Part shown: positions 19,325 to 29,281 of the stretch, in pieces
Layout of the letters: each line of letters starts with the position of its first letter
How positions within the stretch are numbered: the stretch's first letter is position 1
Assembly: GCA_002746535.1 (NCBI GenBank)
Contig: NVWA01000025.1
Span: forward strand, 33,897 to 95,360
Reading direction: 5' to 3'
From: Planctomycetota bacterium
GTDB lineage: Bacteria; Planctomycetota; GCA-2746535
DNA length: 61,464 nt
Notes under the pieces: generated by a model
Seen by the model: the letters and a program-made list of their open reading frames with translations, nothing else
Database searches by the model: none
Told to the model about the DNA's origin: nothing
Translations under genes and position numbers: made by a program

Positions 19325-19358
19325 AAAACGAGTAATAGTATTTCACTCGTTTTATTTC
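19325..19358 (+). terminator. Rho-independent terminator after the beta-propeller genes
   Basis: A perfect 9-bp stem (AAAACGAGT at 19325-19333 with ACTCGTTTT at 19345-19353) is followed by a T-rich run. It closes the plus-strand group 10686-19269. The rest of the gap up to 19603 is AT-rich and must hold the promoter of the next peroxiredoxin gene. Confidence 0.75.
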
Positions 19359-19603
19359 CTTTCACTTTACCACTCTTAAACTACATAAATAAAAATAGTT
19401 TCTTAATTGAATATTTTTAAAAGCCTCTTGCTTTGTCAAATTAGAACAAAGTGGCATATTTTTAAATTAATTGATAAAAGTTGAGGATATTTAAATTATT
19501 CTTGATTTAATGTCGAGTTATTGTCATCGAAAGAAAAAATTAAGAAGTTAATTTATTTCAATGGTATTAAATATATTTTTAAAACTTTTTTATGGAGAGC
19601 ACT

Positions 19604-20263
19604 ATGTCACTTAGAATAAATGACGAAGCACCAAATTTTACTGCCCAAACTACTCAAGGCGAATTAGATTTTCATGATTGGCTGGGTGAAGGTTGGGGAA
19701 TTTTATTTTCCCATCCTAAAGATTTTACACCTGTCTGCACTACAGAATTAGGTTATATGGCATCACTGGAACCAGATTTTGCAAAAAGGAATTGTAAAGT
19801 AATTGGATTAAGTGTAGATCCTGTAGAAGATCATGCTAAATGGGCCAAGGATATTGAAGAAACACAAGGTTACGCCGTTAAATTTCCAATGATAGGCGAT
19901 AGCAATTTAGAAGTCGCAAAACTTTATAACATGCTTCCGGCCGAAGAGGCAGGAACTTCTGAAGGACGCACAGCCATGACAAATGCTACCGTTCGATCTG
20001 TGTTCATAGTCGGACCAGATAAAAAAATAAAATTAATGTTAACTTACCCAATGACTACTGGACGAAATTTTGATGAAATCTTAAGAGTCCTCGATTCTAT
20101 GCAGTTAACCGTTAAACATAAAGTTGCGACACCTGTAAATTGGAAAAATGGAGACGATGTCATTATCGTACCATCAGTTTCAAATGAAGATGCTAAAACG
20201 ATGTTCCCTGAAGGTTGGAAAGAAGTAACGCCATATTTACGTACAACTAGACAGCCATCATAA
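19604..20263 (+). CDS. 1-Cys (Prx6-type) peroxiredoxin
   Basis: The 219-residue protein carries the Prx6 signature HPKDFTPVCTTELG with peroxidatic Cys45 from the chosen start, then the dimer/arm region VDPVEDHAKWAKDIEE, a downstream Arg in NATVRSVFIVGPDK, and the Prx6 C-terminal domain (DVIIVPSVSNEDAKTMFPEGW). It reduces peroxides with a single catalytic Cys. Length fits the Prx6 subfamily and not the shorter AhpC group. ATG at 19604 is chosen because GGAGAG precedes it; the ATG 12 nt earlier has no ribosome site. It is a single-gene unit with its own terminator. This is the second peroxiredoxin in the window. Confidence 0.92.
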   Translation: MSLRINDEAPNFTAQTTQGELDFHDWLGEGWGILFSHPKDFTPVCTTELGYMASLEPDFAKRNCKVIGLSVDPVEDHAKWAKDIEETQGYAVKFPMIGDSNLEVAKLYNMLPAEEAGTSEGRTAMTNATVRSVFIVGPDKKIKLMLTYPMTTGRNFDEILRVLDSMQLTVKHKVATPVNWKNGDDVIIVPSVSNEDAKTMFPEGWKEVTPYLRTTRQPS

Positions 20264-20322
20264 TTCACTTCCATTCAGGAAATAAAGAGTTCGTGTTAGA
20301 ATGAATTAAAATATTAAATATC

Positions 20323-20353
20323 CCCTCCTTTTTTAAAGGAGGGAATTGTTTTA
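20323..20353 (+). terminator. Rho-independent terminator after Prx6
   Basis: The stem CCCTCCTTT (20323-20331) pairs perfectly with AAAGGAGGG (20335-20343) around a TTT loop, followed by AATTGTTTTATTTTT. It ends the peroxiredoxin transcript. A second small hairpin, GTGATGTAAACATCAC at 20471-20486, overlaps the stop of the convergent gene but lacks a T-run. Confidence 0.8.
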
Positions 20354-20482
20354 TTTTTCAAATCTATAATAATTTTTTCCATCATTAATCCTTAGCTTTC
20401 CTTTAAATTTTCTAAATCCAACATTTTTCTTAGCTGGATACTCAATTTCTTAAATACGCAAGTTGTCTTAGTGATGTAAACA

Positions 20483-23377
20483 TCACGGAAAAACTACAGT
20501 CAACTCTAATGTTTTTCCTGAGCAAGGCTCAATAAGTTTGACTTTGTACGAACCTTTTTCATTTAATCCTAGTGGTACTGTGTAGCTGAATTCGTCGCCG
20601 ATTAAATCAATATTACGCCGGTAGGCTTGTTGTTCACTACCATCTGGTTTAAAAACTTTTATGTTTACCACCAATTTTTCAGTATTAATTTTTCCGCCGG
20701 ATATCTTAAGCTTTCCTTTAATGGTCAGACGTCCATCTGTTACAACTGCTTTGGCCGAAACGCCATCAATGGAAAATGGCCAGAAAGCATACAGACGCCC
20801 ACTATCAGGATCGCTAGTAAAACTAACCGCACTCTTTTTGCCAAGATTTTTATTCACCGTTACATCATAGGCCCAAAACCCTTTTGGGGCATTGAGTAAA
20901 GCGGCATGTTTTTTTGAATAGACATTGCCACCTTTCTTCTCAAAACGATTTTCCACCCCACCCACATCACTATGAATGACTGTGGGATTAGGTCTTACAC
21001 CAACAAGATAACCGTTCCCGTTTTTATAGAGACAAATATCGTGACCCACAGTGTGAAAATTATTTTTTTTCCCAGGTTGTGTCACACTAAAGATAGGCTT
21101 GACTCCAGAGTCTGCTAGTAAATTAAGCAAAAACGATTTGGCTGTTGATACGCGTTCACCTTTTAGGCGATGTAAGAAATAAGACTCCAACTTGAAGTTT
21201 AAATAAACAGCTTTGCCCTTGCCTACTTTTTTACTGATAAAGATATCTGCACCGTTGTGTTTTGCACCTGCCTTCGCATCAACAGCTTTAAGTGTTTTTT
21301 CTAATGGCAGAAATGGTAACTTGACACCAGCGATTTCAATACCTGTCTGACCTAGTTTTAGTCGACTCAAATCTAATTTGCGCATATCACTTCGAGTTAT
21401 ACCAAAAAAGTCATCTAGTGCGCCTTTGGTTCTTAACTTACAACGTTCATCCATAATGCCACACCATGTATCAGCTATAACTGTACCACCAGCTTCTGCA
21501 AAAGCCTTGATACGTGCTGCTGTTTCATCGCTCATTGCTGCAACTCGTGGAACAATAAGAACTTTATATCCTTTTTTAATTAAGTAGTTGTTGCCCAGAT
21601 CTCGGGTATCAACAAATTTTGGCCAAATACCAATATCATGTGTCCACATTACCCAAGAGATACGCAAACGAAACATCATTTCACGTTGCCCCACACTCCA
21701 TGAATCCCGGTGTACCCAACGATCGCCGCTATTGTGAACATCGGAACGATCAGTCAACTCCAGCATCCAATTTGCACGAATCGATGGCTGCGAATGTAAA
21801 ATAGCTACTGGATCACGAAGACGCTCTGAACGATTGCGTAATCGGCCCGGCCCGGTGTTGACCCAATCAGCAAAAACTTTCAATTTCTTACCATAGGTTG
21901 TTAATTCTTTTTTACCAATGTCGATGAGTTTGGAATAAACTTTACTACCGAAGGAATCCCACTGAGCAGACACTGAATAACCACGTAAAAAGGAAAGCCA
22001 AAGCTTTTCCATGTCTCCTCCAAAGCCGGGTGAATAAATTTTGCCGCTCTTACCGTCGTCGTAAAAAGAAGCCATTATGTCAGGTGACTCACCAATTTCA
22101 TAGGGCGTAACACAATCTACCGTTTTACTCAGAAGCCAGTTATCAAAACCCCAACAAGATGGCGGTTGCCAACCCGATATATTACATACTGCATCAGGGT
22201 CCACCTTACGAATGATTTCGGTTCCTTTTTTAATATAATCAAAGATGACAAAATCCATAAATTCAAGACGGTCAGCCCAAGGTGAATAATTACCACTCGG
22301 CTTACGCGCAAGTGCTTGGAAATTTGACATCATTTCTACTTTATTCCAAGTCTTATAGTCACTACCCCACTGCTTATTCAGCGCATTTATGTTCTGATAA
22401 CGTTTTTGGAGCCATTTTTGAAAACGTGGCAGACACCATTTTGAAGCACAAAGGTCATGTGGAGAAGCCATATTGCCAATCCCAATCTCATCACCTATTG
22501 AGTAATGAAGGGGTGGGTAAGGTTTAAATCGCTGGGCTGACGCTGTCAGAATAATATCCATGAACTCGTGGTATTCAGGATTGCTTAAACATATGTGACG
22601 TGCTAGCGTAACAGGCCCCTTTGCAGCAGGTTCTTTACGTTTAGCCTTCATTTCACGCCAATGCTTGAAGTCACGGTGATAGAGTCCCAACACACTATAA
22701 AGAATATTCGAAGAGTGATATTTAAGATCGTTTTGTAGTGGAAACTTAGGCGAAGCATTTGTCTGTATAGCTCGATGCGATAGGCCCAATTCACGCCACA
22801 ACTGACCGGTGCCAGACTTCGTACCCATATTATACACACCTAAAATAAACTCTCGCCACTGATCTTTTTCTGGCAGTGTCATCCGAATACCTACTGAACC
22901 GTTCCATATTTTTTTAGCCCCATCAGAGAGACTCGCTTTTAAATATATACCCGTATGCATGGCACGTCCAGCACCCAAAGCAAAGGTGAATTTCGGTGCT
23001 TTTATTTTGACACTATCAAGCACACGGCCATAGTTGTCTTCAAGCCAAGCCCGGCCTGTTACAGCAGCAGATGGAGGACCTTTAATGCTACCACTCAAAC
23101 GTCCATTGCGTTTCAACACTCGATCGTAAACTTTGGCAGGACCTTTTTTTCGTCTCAGTTTACGACTTGCATAATTGGTGCCGTCTTTGGGATTAGAATG
23201 TCTTTCACCGCCACTATATTTGTAACGCAGCATTTTCGATTCAATGATATCTTTCGATATCCAAGTTATTTTTGTTTCAGCCGGCAGTACGATCGACAAA
23301 CAAATCATGAACAATATCAATAAAGTAATCTCAATACTTGAACCGTTAACACACCTTACTTGTTTCGCTATTATCAT
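20483..23377 (-). CDS. GH42-like beta-galactosidase family protein, secreted
   Basis: The 964-residue protein has an N-terminal hydrophobic signal (about residues 18-33). The catalytic barrel carries the GH42 pattern: YSIGDEIGIG with the candidate acid/base Glu297, then LPRFQKWLQKRYQNINALNKQWGSDYKTWNKV, which matches the GH42 motif where the helix ends in LNxxWG. A trimerisation-like domain follows (VLIVPRVAAMSDETAARIKAFAEAGGTVIAD, about residues 600-640) and then beta-rich C-terminal domains. Family members remove terminal beta-galactose or related sugars; this long version may act on another sugar. The start follows AGGGGATAGACA. It is the last gene of a three-gene operon that starts at 28875. 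Confidence 0.8.
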   Translation of the reverse strand: MIIAKQVRCVNGSSIEITLLILFMICLSIVLPAETKITWISKDIIESKMLRYKYSGGERHSNPKDGTNYASRKLRRKKGPAKVYDRVLKRNGRLSGSIKGPPSAAVTGRAWLEDNYGRVLDSVKIKAPKFTFALGAGRAMHTGIYLKASLSDGAKKIWNGSVGIRMTLPEKDQWREFILGVYNMGTKSGTGQLWRELGLSHRAIQTNASPKFPLQNDLKYHSSNILYSVLGLYHRDFKHWREMKAKRKEPAAKGPVTLARHICLSNPEYHEFMDIILTASAQRFKPYPPLHYSIGDEIGIGNMASPHDLCASKWCLPRFQKWLQKRYQNINALNKQWGSDYKTWNKVEMMSNFQALARKPSGNYSPWADRLEFMDFVIFDYIKKGTEIIRKVDPDAVCNISGWQPPSCWGFDNWLLSKTVDCVTPYEIGESPDIMASFYDDGKSGKIYSPGFGGDMEKLWLSFLRGYSVSAQWDSFGSKVYSKLIDIGKKELTTYGKKLKVFADWVNTGPGRLRNRSERLRDPVAILHSQPSIRANWMLELTDRSDVHNSGDRWVHRDSWSVGQREMMFRLRISWVMWTHDIGIWPKFVDTRDLGNNYLIKKGYKVLIVPRVAAMSDETAARIKAFAEAGGTVIADTWCGIMDERCKLRTKGALDDFFGITRSDMRKLDLSRLKLGQTGIEIAGVKLPFLPLEKTLKAVDAKAGAKHNGADIFISKKVGKGKAVYLNFKLESYFLHRLKGERVSTAKSFLLNLLADSGVKPIFSVTQPGKKNNFHTVGHDICLYKNGNGYLVGVRPNPTVIHSDVGGVENRFEKKGGNVYSKKHAALLNAPKGFWAYDVTVNKNLGKKSAVSFTSDPDSGRLYAFWPFSIDGVSAKAVVTDGRLTIKGKLKISGGKINTEKLVVNIKVFKPDGSEQQAYRRNIDLIGDEFSYTVPLGLNEKGSYKVKLIEPCSGKTLELTVVFP

Positions 23378-23442
23378 TGTCTATCCCCTAATCATTGTTT
23401 ATATATGAAAATTGTATTTTTTCGAGGGCTACCATTCCCCAA

Positions 23443-26283
23443 CTATTTCTTTTGAATTTCCTTAGCCAAAGCTCTACGAAGCTTAGAAATCTGCCAAGCT
23501 TTAAGCCTTGAGAATCGAAGCGCGTCTGCATTATCTGCTCCTGCTCCTTTAGCAATACCTGCTTCAAATTTAATTGATTTATAGAGCACCTGTTTTACCT
23601 GAGTTCTTGATAGTTTGTATTTCTTGGCAAATAGGGTTAAGTATTCAACGAGCTGTTCACCATCTCGGAAGGCTTTAAGCCTGATATCAGCAACAACAGG
23701 AACACCCAGTTTTTTTCCAGCGAATGCAAACATAGCATTACCACCAACTGCACTGTCGTTAATGTCTAATGCTTTCGCATTCCCCATAGACTGCCAAGGC
23801 AATGCTGCATTTGCACCATGAAGCCAACCATTTACGAACCAGATTATGGATCCAAGGTTACTAGTATTGTCTTTGTTAGCCGAACCATAAACACGTCTGT
23901 CAAATCCCCCATTTCTTGTAAGAAGCTCTGCACGTCTATACATAGGAGGCGAAGTAAATGCACCTGTGCCAAAGTGTATATTGTCTACGATTCCATCTAA
24001 AATATCACCTTGCCATTGAGGACGGGAAATATCAGATCTAAAGACCCAATTTTTTGCGTTCGCCTGGCCTCGATTTTCTGTCCAGAGTTTGGCAAAAAAA
24101 CGAACAGCTAACCAGTCTATCCAATGATAAGGCTCATCAGTCGTCCACCACATATTGACTTTATACTGAATACGATGTGTGTTTTTACCCATGAAAAGAC
24201 ATTGAGCTTCCGTTTTATTCCATCCTTTGGCTTTAAAGTGTTCAATAAATTGTTTTTGGACAGATGTAAAAGCATTTTTATATTCAGGGCTAAGACCCTC
24301 TTCAATTTTTGGACTTGTCATGTAATGCTCATTAATATAACCTATTAACTTTTTATTCTGCCTTGATTTTTTATCACTGGCCATATCCCAAGTACCCTTG
24401 TATTTATAAGTCTCTGGACTTAGATTTGTTGGCCAGCTATCTTTAAAAGGTAGTCCTAAAGCTGCAATAGGTACACCAGATCTTCTATTGTTTTTAAAAG
24501 CATCACCTGAAAGAAGTGGCCCAACAGATTTATCAAAAGCTGTCCAGTCAACCTTTATGTTTTTTCCCTTACCGGAAAGCTTTGGGCGGTAACTTCTATG
24601 AAAAAAAACATTTCTATGCTGATGAGCTAACTGATAAGTCGGGATTAATAATTTTCGATCCATTCCAAAACCATAAGAATTTAGTTGTGGCCAAAAAGAT
24701 AGTTTATCAGGCATTAGAAAATCAAATACTTCAACTTCTATTGGCAATGAAACTTTTGCTTCACCTGAACTCACAGAAACAATTCCTTTATAGCTCCCAG
24801 GTTTTGCCTCTTTTGGAATATAAATATCAAAATAGATTCCTTGATTTTTCTGGGTCTCCATTTTACGAATTGGATCTGGTATTTTAAAACTTTGAGCATG
24901 TTTTAAAGGAACACAATAAGCAGGTTGCCAAGCCTTATTTTTATTCTTAGCATACCAGTTTTTATAAAGCTCAATTTCTGTTTCTTCAATAACAGCTCCG
25001 CCGCTACCTTTTAGGTTTTTAAGACTAATTTTAACATCTTCAAGAAGGTCCACTTTTTTCTCTATGATCAATTGAAATGAAACATATTCACCCTTACATC
25101 CAAAAAGTGTAACCTTTTTGCCATCCCATACGGCATTGGCTTTAGTACCATCTTTACCTTCTATATCGCCAAACATTACTTTACCAGATTCAGGACTAAT
25201 TTTAACTAGACCTGGACATGCCCAAACACTAAATTTATTGGCTCCTTTTATGAGATTTATATTTGAACTTGGAGCAGTAAAAGTACCTAACGACATTGCT
25301 GAGCTAAGTACTTTAGAAGAATGTGCACTAAGCTTGACTGTTTTAGAGCTTATGCCTCCTGCCGATACACCCGTAACTTCAATTTCATATTTTTGACCGG
25401 GATCTAAGTATTCAATATAAAAAACAGTGGCACCTTCTTTTTTAGGATGAGCAACTTGCCAACGTTCAACATATTTGCCATTTGCTTTAATGCGCCAGCA
25501 AAAAGTATTTTTAGGAGCATCTATACTAACTTTAATGGCACCCGTTTTTATTTTCGCCACTGCATTACCTGGCTCTACTTTTACTACAGGAGTAGAGGGC
25601 GTCACAGTTAAATCATCACCCAATTCTACGGATATAAAAGGCTCACGTCCTTTACCCGCTTCTCTGCTGTAAATAAAGTTATTTGTGTAAGCTAAATCGC
25701 CTGCCTCTTGAATAGCCAACCCATCAGAGTCACCTAAACACATTGCATAAATAAGTTTTGGAGGTAAATCAAGTGATATCCAGCCCCCATCAATATGTTT
25801 AATCTCTCCCCAATGAGCAAGAGAATGGCCTGCACCTAAAATTACATCGCATAACTGCGATCCTGGCCAAGCCCAATTTTTCTTCGTATTAAAATCTGCG
25901 AAATCATAACAAGCCCCATTGCCAGGTCCGTAAGCTTTTTTCTCTGTTCCTTCGTTCCAATTATTATTAACAGTGGAAATTCGCAAAATTCGCAGTCTAT
26001 CTTTTCCTGCTTTTTTTAAATATAGAGTCGCTTTTAATACCTTTTTCCCCTTAGCAGCAGAAGCATCAAATCGAATGGCTCCCATTTCCTGTATGCTCTT
26101 TAACTTAAATCGACTATTTTTTCCCCAGCTTTTAACGCGTTCATCAGATGAATTCCAGAACATAGAAGAAAATCCGACATCAGCTGTTGCTTTAAGTTTA
26201 ACTTTTGTTTGAGCAATAAGGCTTGAGCAGGTAAATAGCGACATCGCTACTGCAAAACTAAGACATGTTCGAAATATTTTCAT
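23443..26283 (-). CDS. GH123/DUF4091 family protein, canonical type
   Basis: This secreted protein of about 946 residues has a signal peptide, a DNRLRE/CBM-like N-terminal part (residues about 30-225), an Fn3-like linker (VKVEPGNAVAKIKTGAIKV and following), then a GH123/DUF4091 catalytic region. It keeps the family hallmark WWTTDEPYHW (the Asp-Glu-Pro near residue 715) and the C-terminal DUF4091 segment (FGTGAFTSPPMYRRA, GSIIWFVNGWLHGANAALPW). GH123 includes beta-N-acetylgalactosaminidases. ATG at 26283 is favoured because GGAG lies before it; an ATG 12 nt earlier is less likely. The gene lies between the hydrolase and the GH42-like gene in one operon. Confidence 0.8.
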   Translation of the reverse strand: MKIFRTCLSFAVAMSLFTCSSLIAQTKVKLKATADVGFSSMFWNSSDERVKSWGKNSRFKLKSIQEMGAIRFDASAAKGKKVLKATLYLKKAGKDRLRILRISTVNNNWNEGTEKKAYGPGNGACYDFADFNTKKNWAWPGSQLCDVILGAGHSLAHWGEIKHIDGGWISLDLPPKLIYAMCLGDSDGLAIQEAGDLAYTNNFIYSREAGKGREPFISVELGDDLTVTPSTPVVKVEPGNAVAKIKTGAIKVSIDAPKNTFCWRIKANGKYVERWQVAHPKKEGATVFYIEYLDPGQKYEIEVTGVSAGGISSKTVKLSAHSSKVLSSAMSLGTFTAPSSNINLIKGANKFSVWACPGLVKISPESGKVMFGDIEGKDGTKANAVWDGKKVTLFGCKGEYVSFQLIIEKKVDLLEDVKISLKNLKGSGGAVIEETEIELYKNWYAKNKNKAWQPAYCVPLKHAQSFKIPDPIRKMETQKNQGIYFDIYIPKEAKPGSYKGIVSVSSGEAKVSLPIEVEVFDFLMPDKLSFWPQLNSYGFGMDRKLLIPTYQLAHQHRNVFFHRSYRPKLSGKGKNIKVDWTAFDKSVGPLLSGDAFKNNRRSGVPIAALGLPFKDSWPTNLSPETYKYKGTWDMASDKKSRQNKKLIGYINEHYMTSPKIEEGLSPEYKNAFTSVQKQFIEHFKAKGWNKTEAQCLFMGKNTHRIQYKVNMWWTTDEPYHWIDWLAVRFFAKLWTENRGQANAKNWVFRSDISRPQWQGDILDGIVDNIHFGTGAFTSPPMYRRAELLTRNGGFDRRVYGSANKDNTSNLGSIIWFVNGWLHGANAALPWQSMGNAKALDINDSAVGGNAMFAFAGKKLGVPVVADIRLKAFRDGEQLVEYLTLFAKKYKLSRTQVKQVLYKSIKFEAGIAKGAGADNADALRFSRLKAWQISKLRRALAKEIQKK

Positions 26284-26328
26284 ATAAATCTCCATTTTAA
26301 ATGTAAGCAGGATTTTTAAATCCAGAAA

Positions 26329-28875
26329 CTATTTTACTCGAGGTGATATTTTTCCTCGTTTTTTGATATAAGAAACAACAGCTTCGGTCACTTCTATTTC
26401 AGTTTGTTTTAGATTATTAGATTTCACCGTAGTGCCTTTTTTCTCAGCAAATTCTTTTACTGTTTCAAAATAAAAATGTGGCTTAGGCATAGATTCAACC
26501 GAGGCACTTAAGCCCAAGGCGCCACTGTCACACAAAGCGTAACCCGAAGCGACTTTATATATTTTAACATCATCAATTTCAGATATTAAAAGTGATGTCT
26601 TTGGATCATATCCTGGATCAGTCTTATTTGCAAAAAGAGTATTGTTAGGAACTGGAACTTTGCCACGTTTATCAGGCGTCACAAATCCCTTCAGCTGCTT
26701 TCCAGTAAGTTCACAGGTCATAATAAATTCAGGGACCTGATGTGTTACGGCAACGTCATTCATCGTTATGGCACCCTTATTAAAAGAGGTTTTCCATTTA
26801 AGATAGCCTGGTTGAGAACCATATAGCCCTACTTGCGCTCCTGTTTTTTCTTTTATTGCTTCTGCTTTTAATTGGAGAATATCGTTCCAGCCAAATTCTT
26901 TTTCTATAGTCCCAATTGGGGTTTGATCATATACCTTCCAGTCTGAACCAAAAATATAGACATCTTTCTTGTATGTATCTCCTTTTCTTCTCTTTTTCTT
27001 TCTGACACTATCAAGCTTCTTAAGTTCAGCTTTATTTTTCTTAATTCCAAAAACCTGACAATCCCCCCCTCTAAATCCCCAGGGGCTAATATCTAGCTTT
27101 GGAATTCCAAGCTCCTTCGAAACAGCAGCGGGGTCATTAAAGGCAATAATAACGCAGTTTTTTTTAGGGTTAAGTGGGTTCGGAATTATAAACTTCACAC
27201 AATGTTGAGGTTGATCATAAACTTTATTGCCAACAGTAAATTTGCCTTTTTCAAATTTTATTGGAAGATCTTTGGTAAACTTTTCAACAAACTTATTCCG
27301 TAAGGGACCACCATAAATCAATAAATTAGTTTCGGCATACTTTTTTTCTGTAACATCCACATCCTTCCCTACCCAACTTGAGGCTTTTACTATTTTCCTC
27401 TCGACCTCAGTGCCACCTGTAAATTTAACCCATGACCAGGACTGGCCTTTTATTCTAAACTTTTTATGCCCAGATTTTTTATTAAAGTATGTCAATAAAA
27501 AAGCATGCGCAGACATACCACCATGAGTAACAGTATCTTTTACAAATTTTGCTTTAGAACTCTTCAGGTGATCGACTGTAACTTTTGCCTGACAAGGGCC
27601 CTCATAGGAAAGTCTGCCATTTGTAAATATTTTAAGTGGAGCCTTCATATCGACAAGCTTGTCATTCAGAGCAATCTGGTATACAGAAATATTTTTTGCC
27701 TTTACCTGTATAGTATTACCTTCTATCTTAGCATCGACCAGAGAGGCTAATAATGGGTTTTCCATCTGCTTTATGGTAAACCAATATGCCCTGTTCCAGG
27801 CAAGATTCCAGGTGGCATATTTTATGTGTTTTCTGTTTAGATTTCGTCTTTTAGTTTTGGCCCAGGCCATAATTTTTTTTACGGTCTCAACTTCCTCAAG
27901 CCACGTCATTGAATGCCCATGATGACTAATGATACATTTAATATCATAACCCATATTGTTTAAGGTGGTGAACCTAGCAAGGTTTTCTCCAATGTAGCCA
28001 CCGTCTCTCCAGCCATCTACAACAAGGGTAGCAAAGTTAAAAAAGGTATAATTCCCCATATTACCATATTGCCAATTGGCAACACCTGGTGCTATTCCTG
28101 CCACTAAGTGAGGATAACGAGAAGCTATCCACATAGCACTATAACCGCCATCTGAGTAGCCAGAAAGAAAAACTCTATCCAGGCTCATAGAAAAATCTTG
28201 ACTCATTGCAAGCGTTAATTCTTTTAGCTCTTCAACTAAACCCATTCTACCTTTTACTCCGTAATATAGAGCAGACCAAGCCTGGAAGGTGTCAGGTATC
28301 ACCTTTTGACAAAATTCAGCTTTTGGTCGGTGCGGGCCACTTACTTTTGCACCTTTATCGTGAGGGCCTGCCCATTTTTTAGTTGGTGTGTTCCAGTACA
28401 TTCCGCCGCCAATTTTATAATACATGAAAAATTGATACTCTTTGTCTGAGTCGTAGTTTGCTGGCACTTGAACTTTTGTTCCCGTTAATTTATTAATGTG
28501 CTTTGACCAGTATCCATAATTAATCGTTTGGCCTGAGAATCTTGCCAGAACTTTTTTGTCGTTTACTAAATCTTCAAGCATGGCCTCAAAAAATCTTGTA
28601 AATATATCTCTCTCCATGCTTCCAATTTTTTTTAACTTCCTTAATGTTAGGCTCCTTCTCTTGATGGCTGGTAGCCATTTAGAAACCTTAGGGTCTGAAC
28701 TCTTTAACTTAGAAAGATTATCTCGTATTTTCTGGGTACTCTTTAGCCAACCAGCAGACATCCCTTCTACACTCAAACATTGACTTAGATTTTCTTTTGA
28801 TTCTTCTTCAGCAAGTAATTGAAGGTTACTGAAGACAATAGAGATTATTGAGAGGGCTAGAAGTATACGTTTCAA
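26329..28875 (-). CDS. Secreted alpha/beta hydrolase, large
   Basis: The product of about 848 residues starts with a signal peptide (RILLALSIISIVF). Residues about 140-330 form an alpha/beta hydrolase with the nucleophile elbow SGYSDGGYSAM, preceded by YYKIGGGMYWN where the oxyanion loop should be, and a candidate catalytic His in ISHHGHSMTW. The remaining 500 residues have no fold I recognise; they include VKVNGR-type beta segments and long polar helices. It could be a peptidase or carbohydrate esterase. I place the start at TTG 28875, with AAAGGA 5 nt upstream; an in-frame TTG at 28890 is also possible. It is the first gene of the operon and lies behind a well-formed promoter. Confidence 0.65.
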   Translation of the reverse strand: MKRILLALSIISIVFSNLQLLAEEESKENLSQCLSVEGMSAGWLKSTQKIRDNLSKLKSSDPKVSKWLPAIKRRSLTLRKLKKIGSMERDIFTRFFEAMLEDLVNDKKVLARFSGQTINYGYWSKHINKLTGTKVQVPANYDSDKEYQFFMYYKIGGGMYWNTPTKKWAGPHDKGAKVSGPHRPKAEFCQKVIPDTFQAWSALYYGVKGRMGLVEELKELTLAMSQDFSMSLDRVFLSGYSDGGYSAMWIASRYPHLVAGIAPGVANWQYGNMGNYTFFNFATLVVDGWRDGGYIGENLARFTTLNNMGYDIKCIISHHGHSMTWLEEVETVKKIMAWAKTKRRNLNRKHIKYATWNLAWNRAYWFTIKQMENPLLASLVDAKIEGNTIQVKAKNISVYQIALNDKLVDMKAPLKIFTNGRLSYEGPCQAKVTVDHLKSSKAKFVKDTVTHGGMSAHAFLLTYFNKKSGHKKFRIKGQSWSWVKFTGGTEVERKIVKASSWVGKDVDVTEKKYAETNLLIYGGPLRNKFVEKFTKDLPIKFEKGKFTVGNKVYDQPQHCVKFIIPNPLNPKKNCVIIAFNDPAAVSKELGIPKLDISPWGFRGGDCQVFGIKKNKAELKKLDSVRKKKRRKGDTYKKDVYIFGSDWKVYDQTPIGTIEKEFGWNDILQLKAEAIKEKTGAQVGLYGSQPGYLKWKTSFNKGAITMNDVAVTHQVPEFIMTCELTGKQLKGFVTPDKRGKVPVPNNTLFANKTDPGYDPKTSLLISEIDDVKIYKVASGYALCDSGALGLSASVESMPKPHFYFETVKEFAEKKGTTVKSNNLKQTEIEVTEAVVSYIKKRGKISPRVK

Positions 28876-28904
28876 AGGACATCCTTTCAAAAGATGGTCT
28901 ATTA

Positions 28905-28952
28905 TGTATCTTATATTACCTATTCATATCACAGGATGATAGATAGTCAATA
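28905..28952 (-). promoter_or_regulatory. Promoter with overlapping shared operator (28875 operon)
   Basis: On the minus strand a -35 TTGACT (28947-28952) and a -10 TATGAA (28925-28930) are 16 bp apart. Immediately downstream, covering the expected start of transcription, is the motif read on the plus strand as TATGTATCTTATATTACC followed by TATT (28905-28926). The same 22 bases recur exactly at 49683-49704, in the same position relative to another promoter. A repressor site is the simplest reading. Confidence 0.65.
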
Positions 28953-29104
28953 CATTTATACGAACCATTTCATGAAATTTGAGCAGCAGAACCACGAGTC
29001 GATTATATCAGAATTGCTCTATAAGGATTCTAGCTCAATAAAACAAGAATATAGCAACCAATAGGATTAAATAATACATAGAGATCAATCTTTATCGGAT
29101 TATG

Positions 29105-29131
29105 GCTTTAAAAGATACATATAGAACTAAT
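29105..29131 (+). promoter_or_regulatory. Distal shared operator, opposite orientation
   Basis: This reads GGCTTTAAAA followed by GATACATATAGAACTAAT. Its last 15 bases occur exactly at 52784-52798, and 16 of its last 18 occur at 9051-9068 on the other strand. It lies about 200 bp upstream of the promoter-overlapping copy and faces the other way. Confidence 0.5.
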
Positions 29132-29281
29132 GTATTAGTGTTTTATCGATTCTACCGAACACACTTTAAACGGTCATTATGTTGACATAACATGCCTCAG
29201 AAACTTCAGGCAAGCTGGCATTCAATTCTGTGCTGCCATGACTTCAAATCTTTAAATTAGCAATGAAGATACAACCCAATA

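Larger units (their letters stand above)
28891..29281. other. Intergenic region with promoter and operator pair
   Basis: About 390 bp without a gene lie between the hydrolase operon and the acyltransferase gene. They hold the promoter and proximal motif (28905-28952) and a distal opposite-facing motif (29105-29131). A weak hairpin (TGCCT at 29193-29197 with AGGCA at 29208-29212) is the only candidate terminator for the acyltransferase gene. I see nothing else. Confidence 0.55.

Noticed and set aside
20471..20486. Hairpin GTGATGTAAACATCAC as terminator of the GH42 operon
   Set aside because: It overlaps the stop codon and no T-run follows on the minus strand.
24516..24887. Plus-strand open frame of 123 codons inside the GH123/DUF4091 gene
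   Set aside because: It is antisense to a well-supported gene with clear family motifs and has no recognisable domain of its own.
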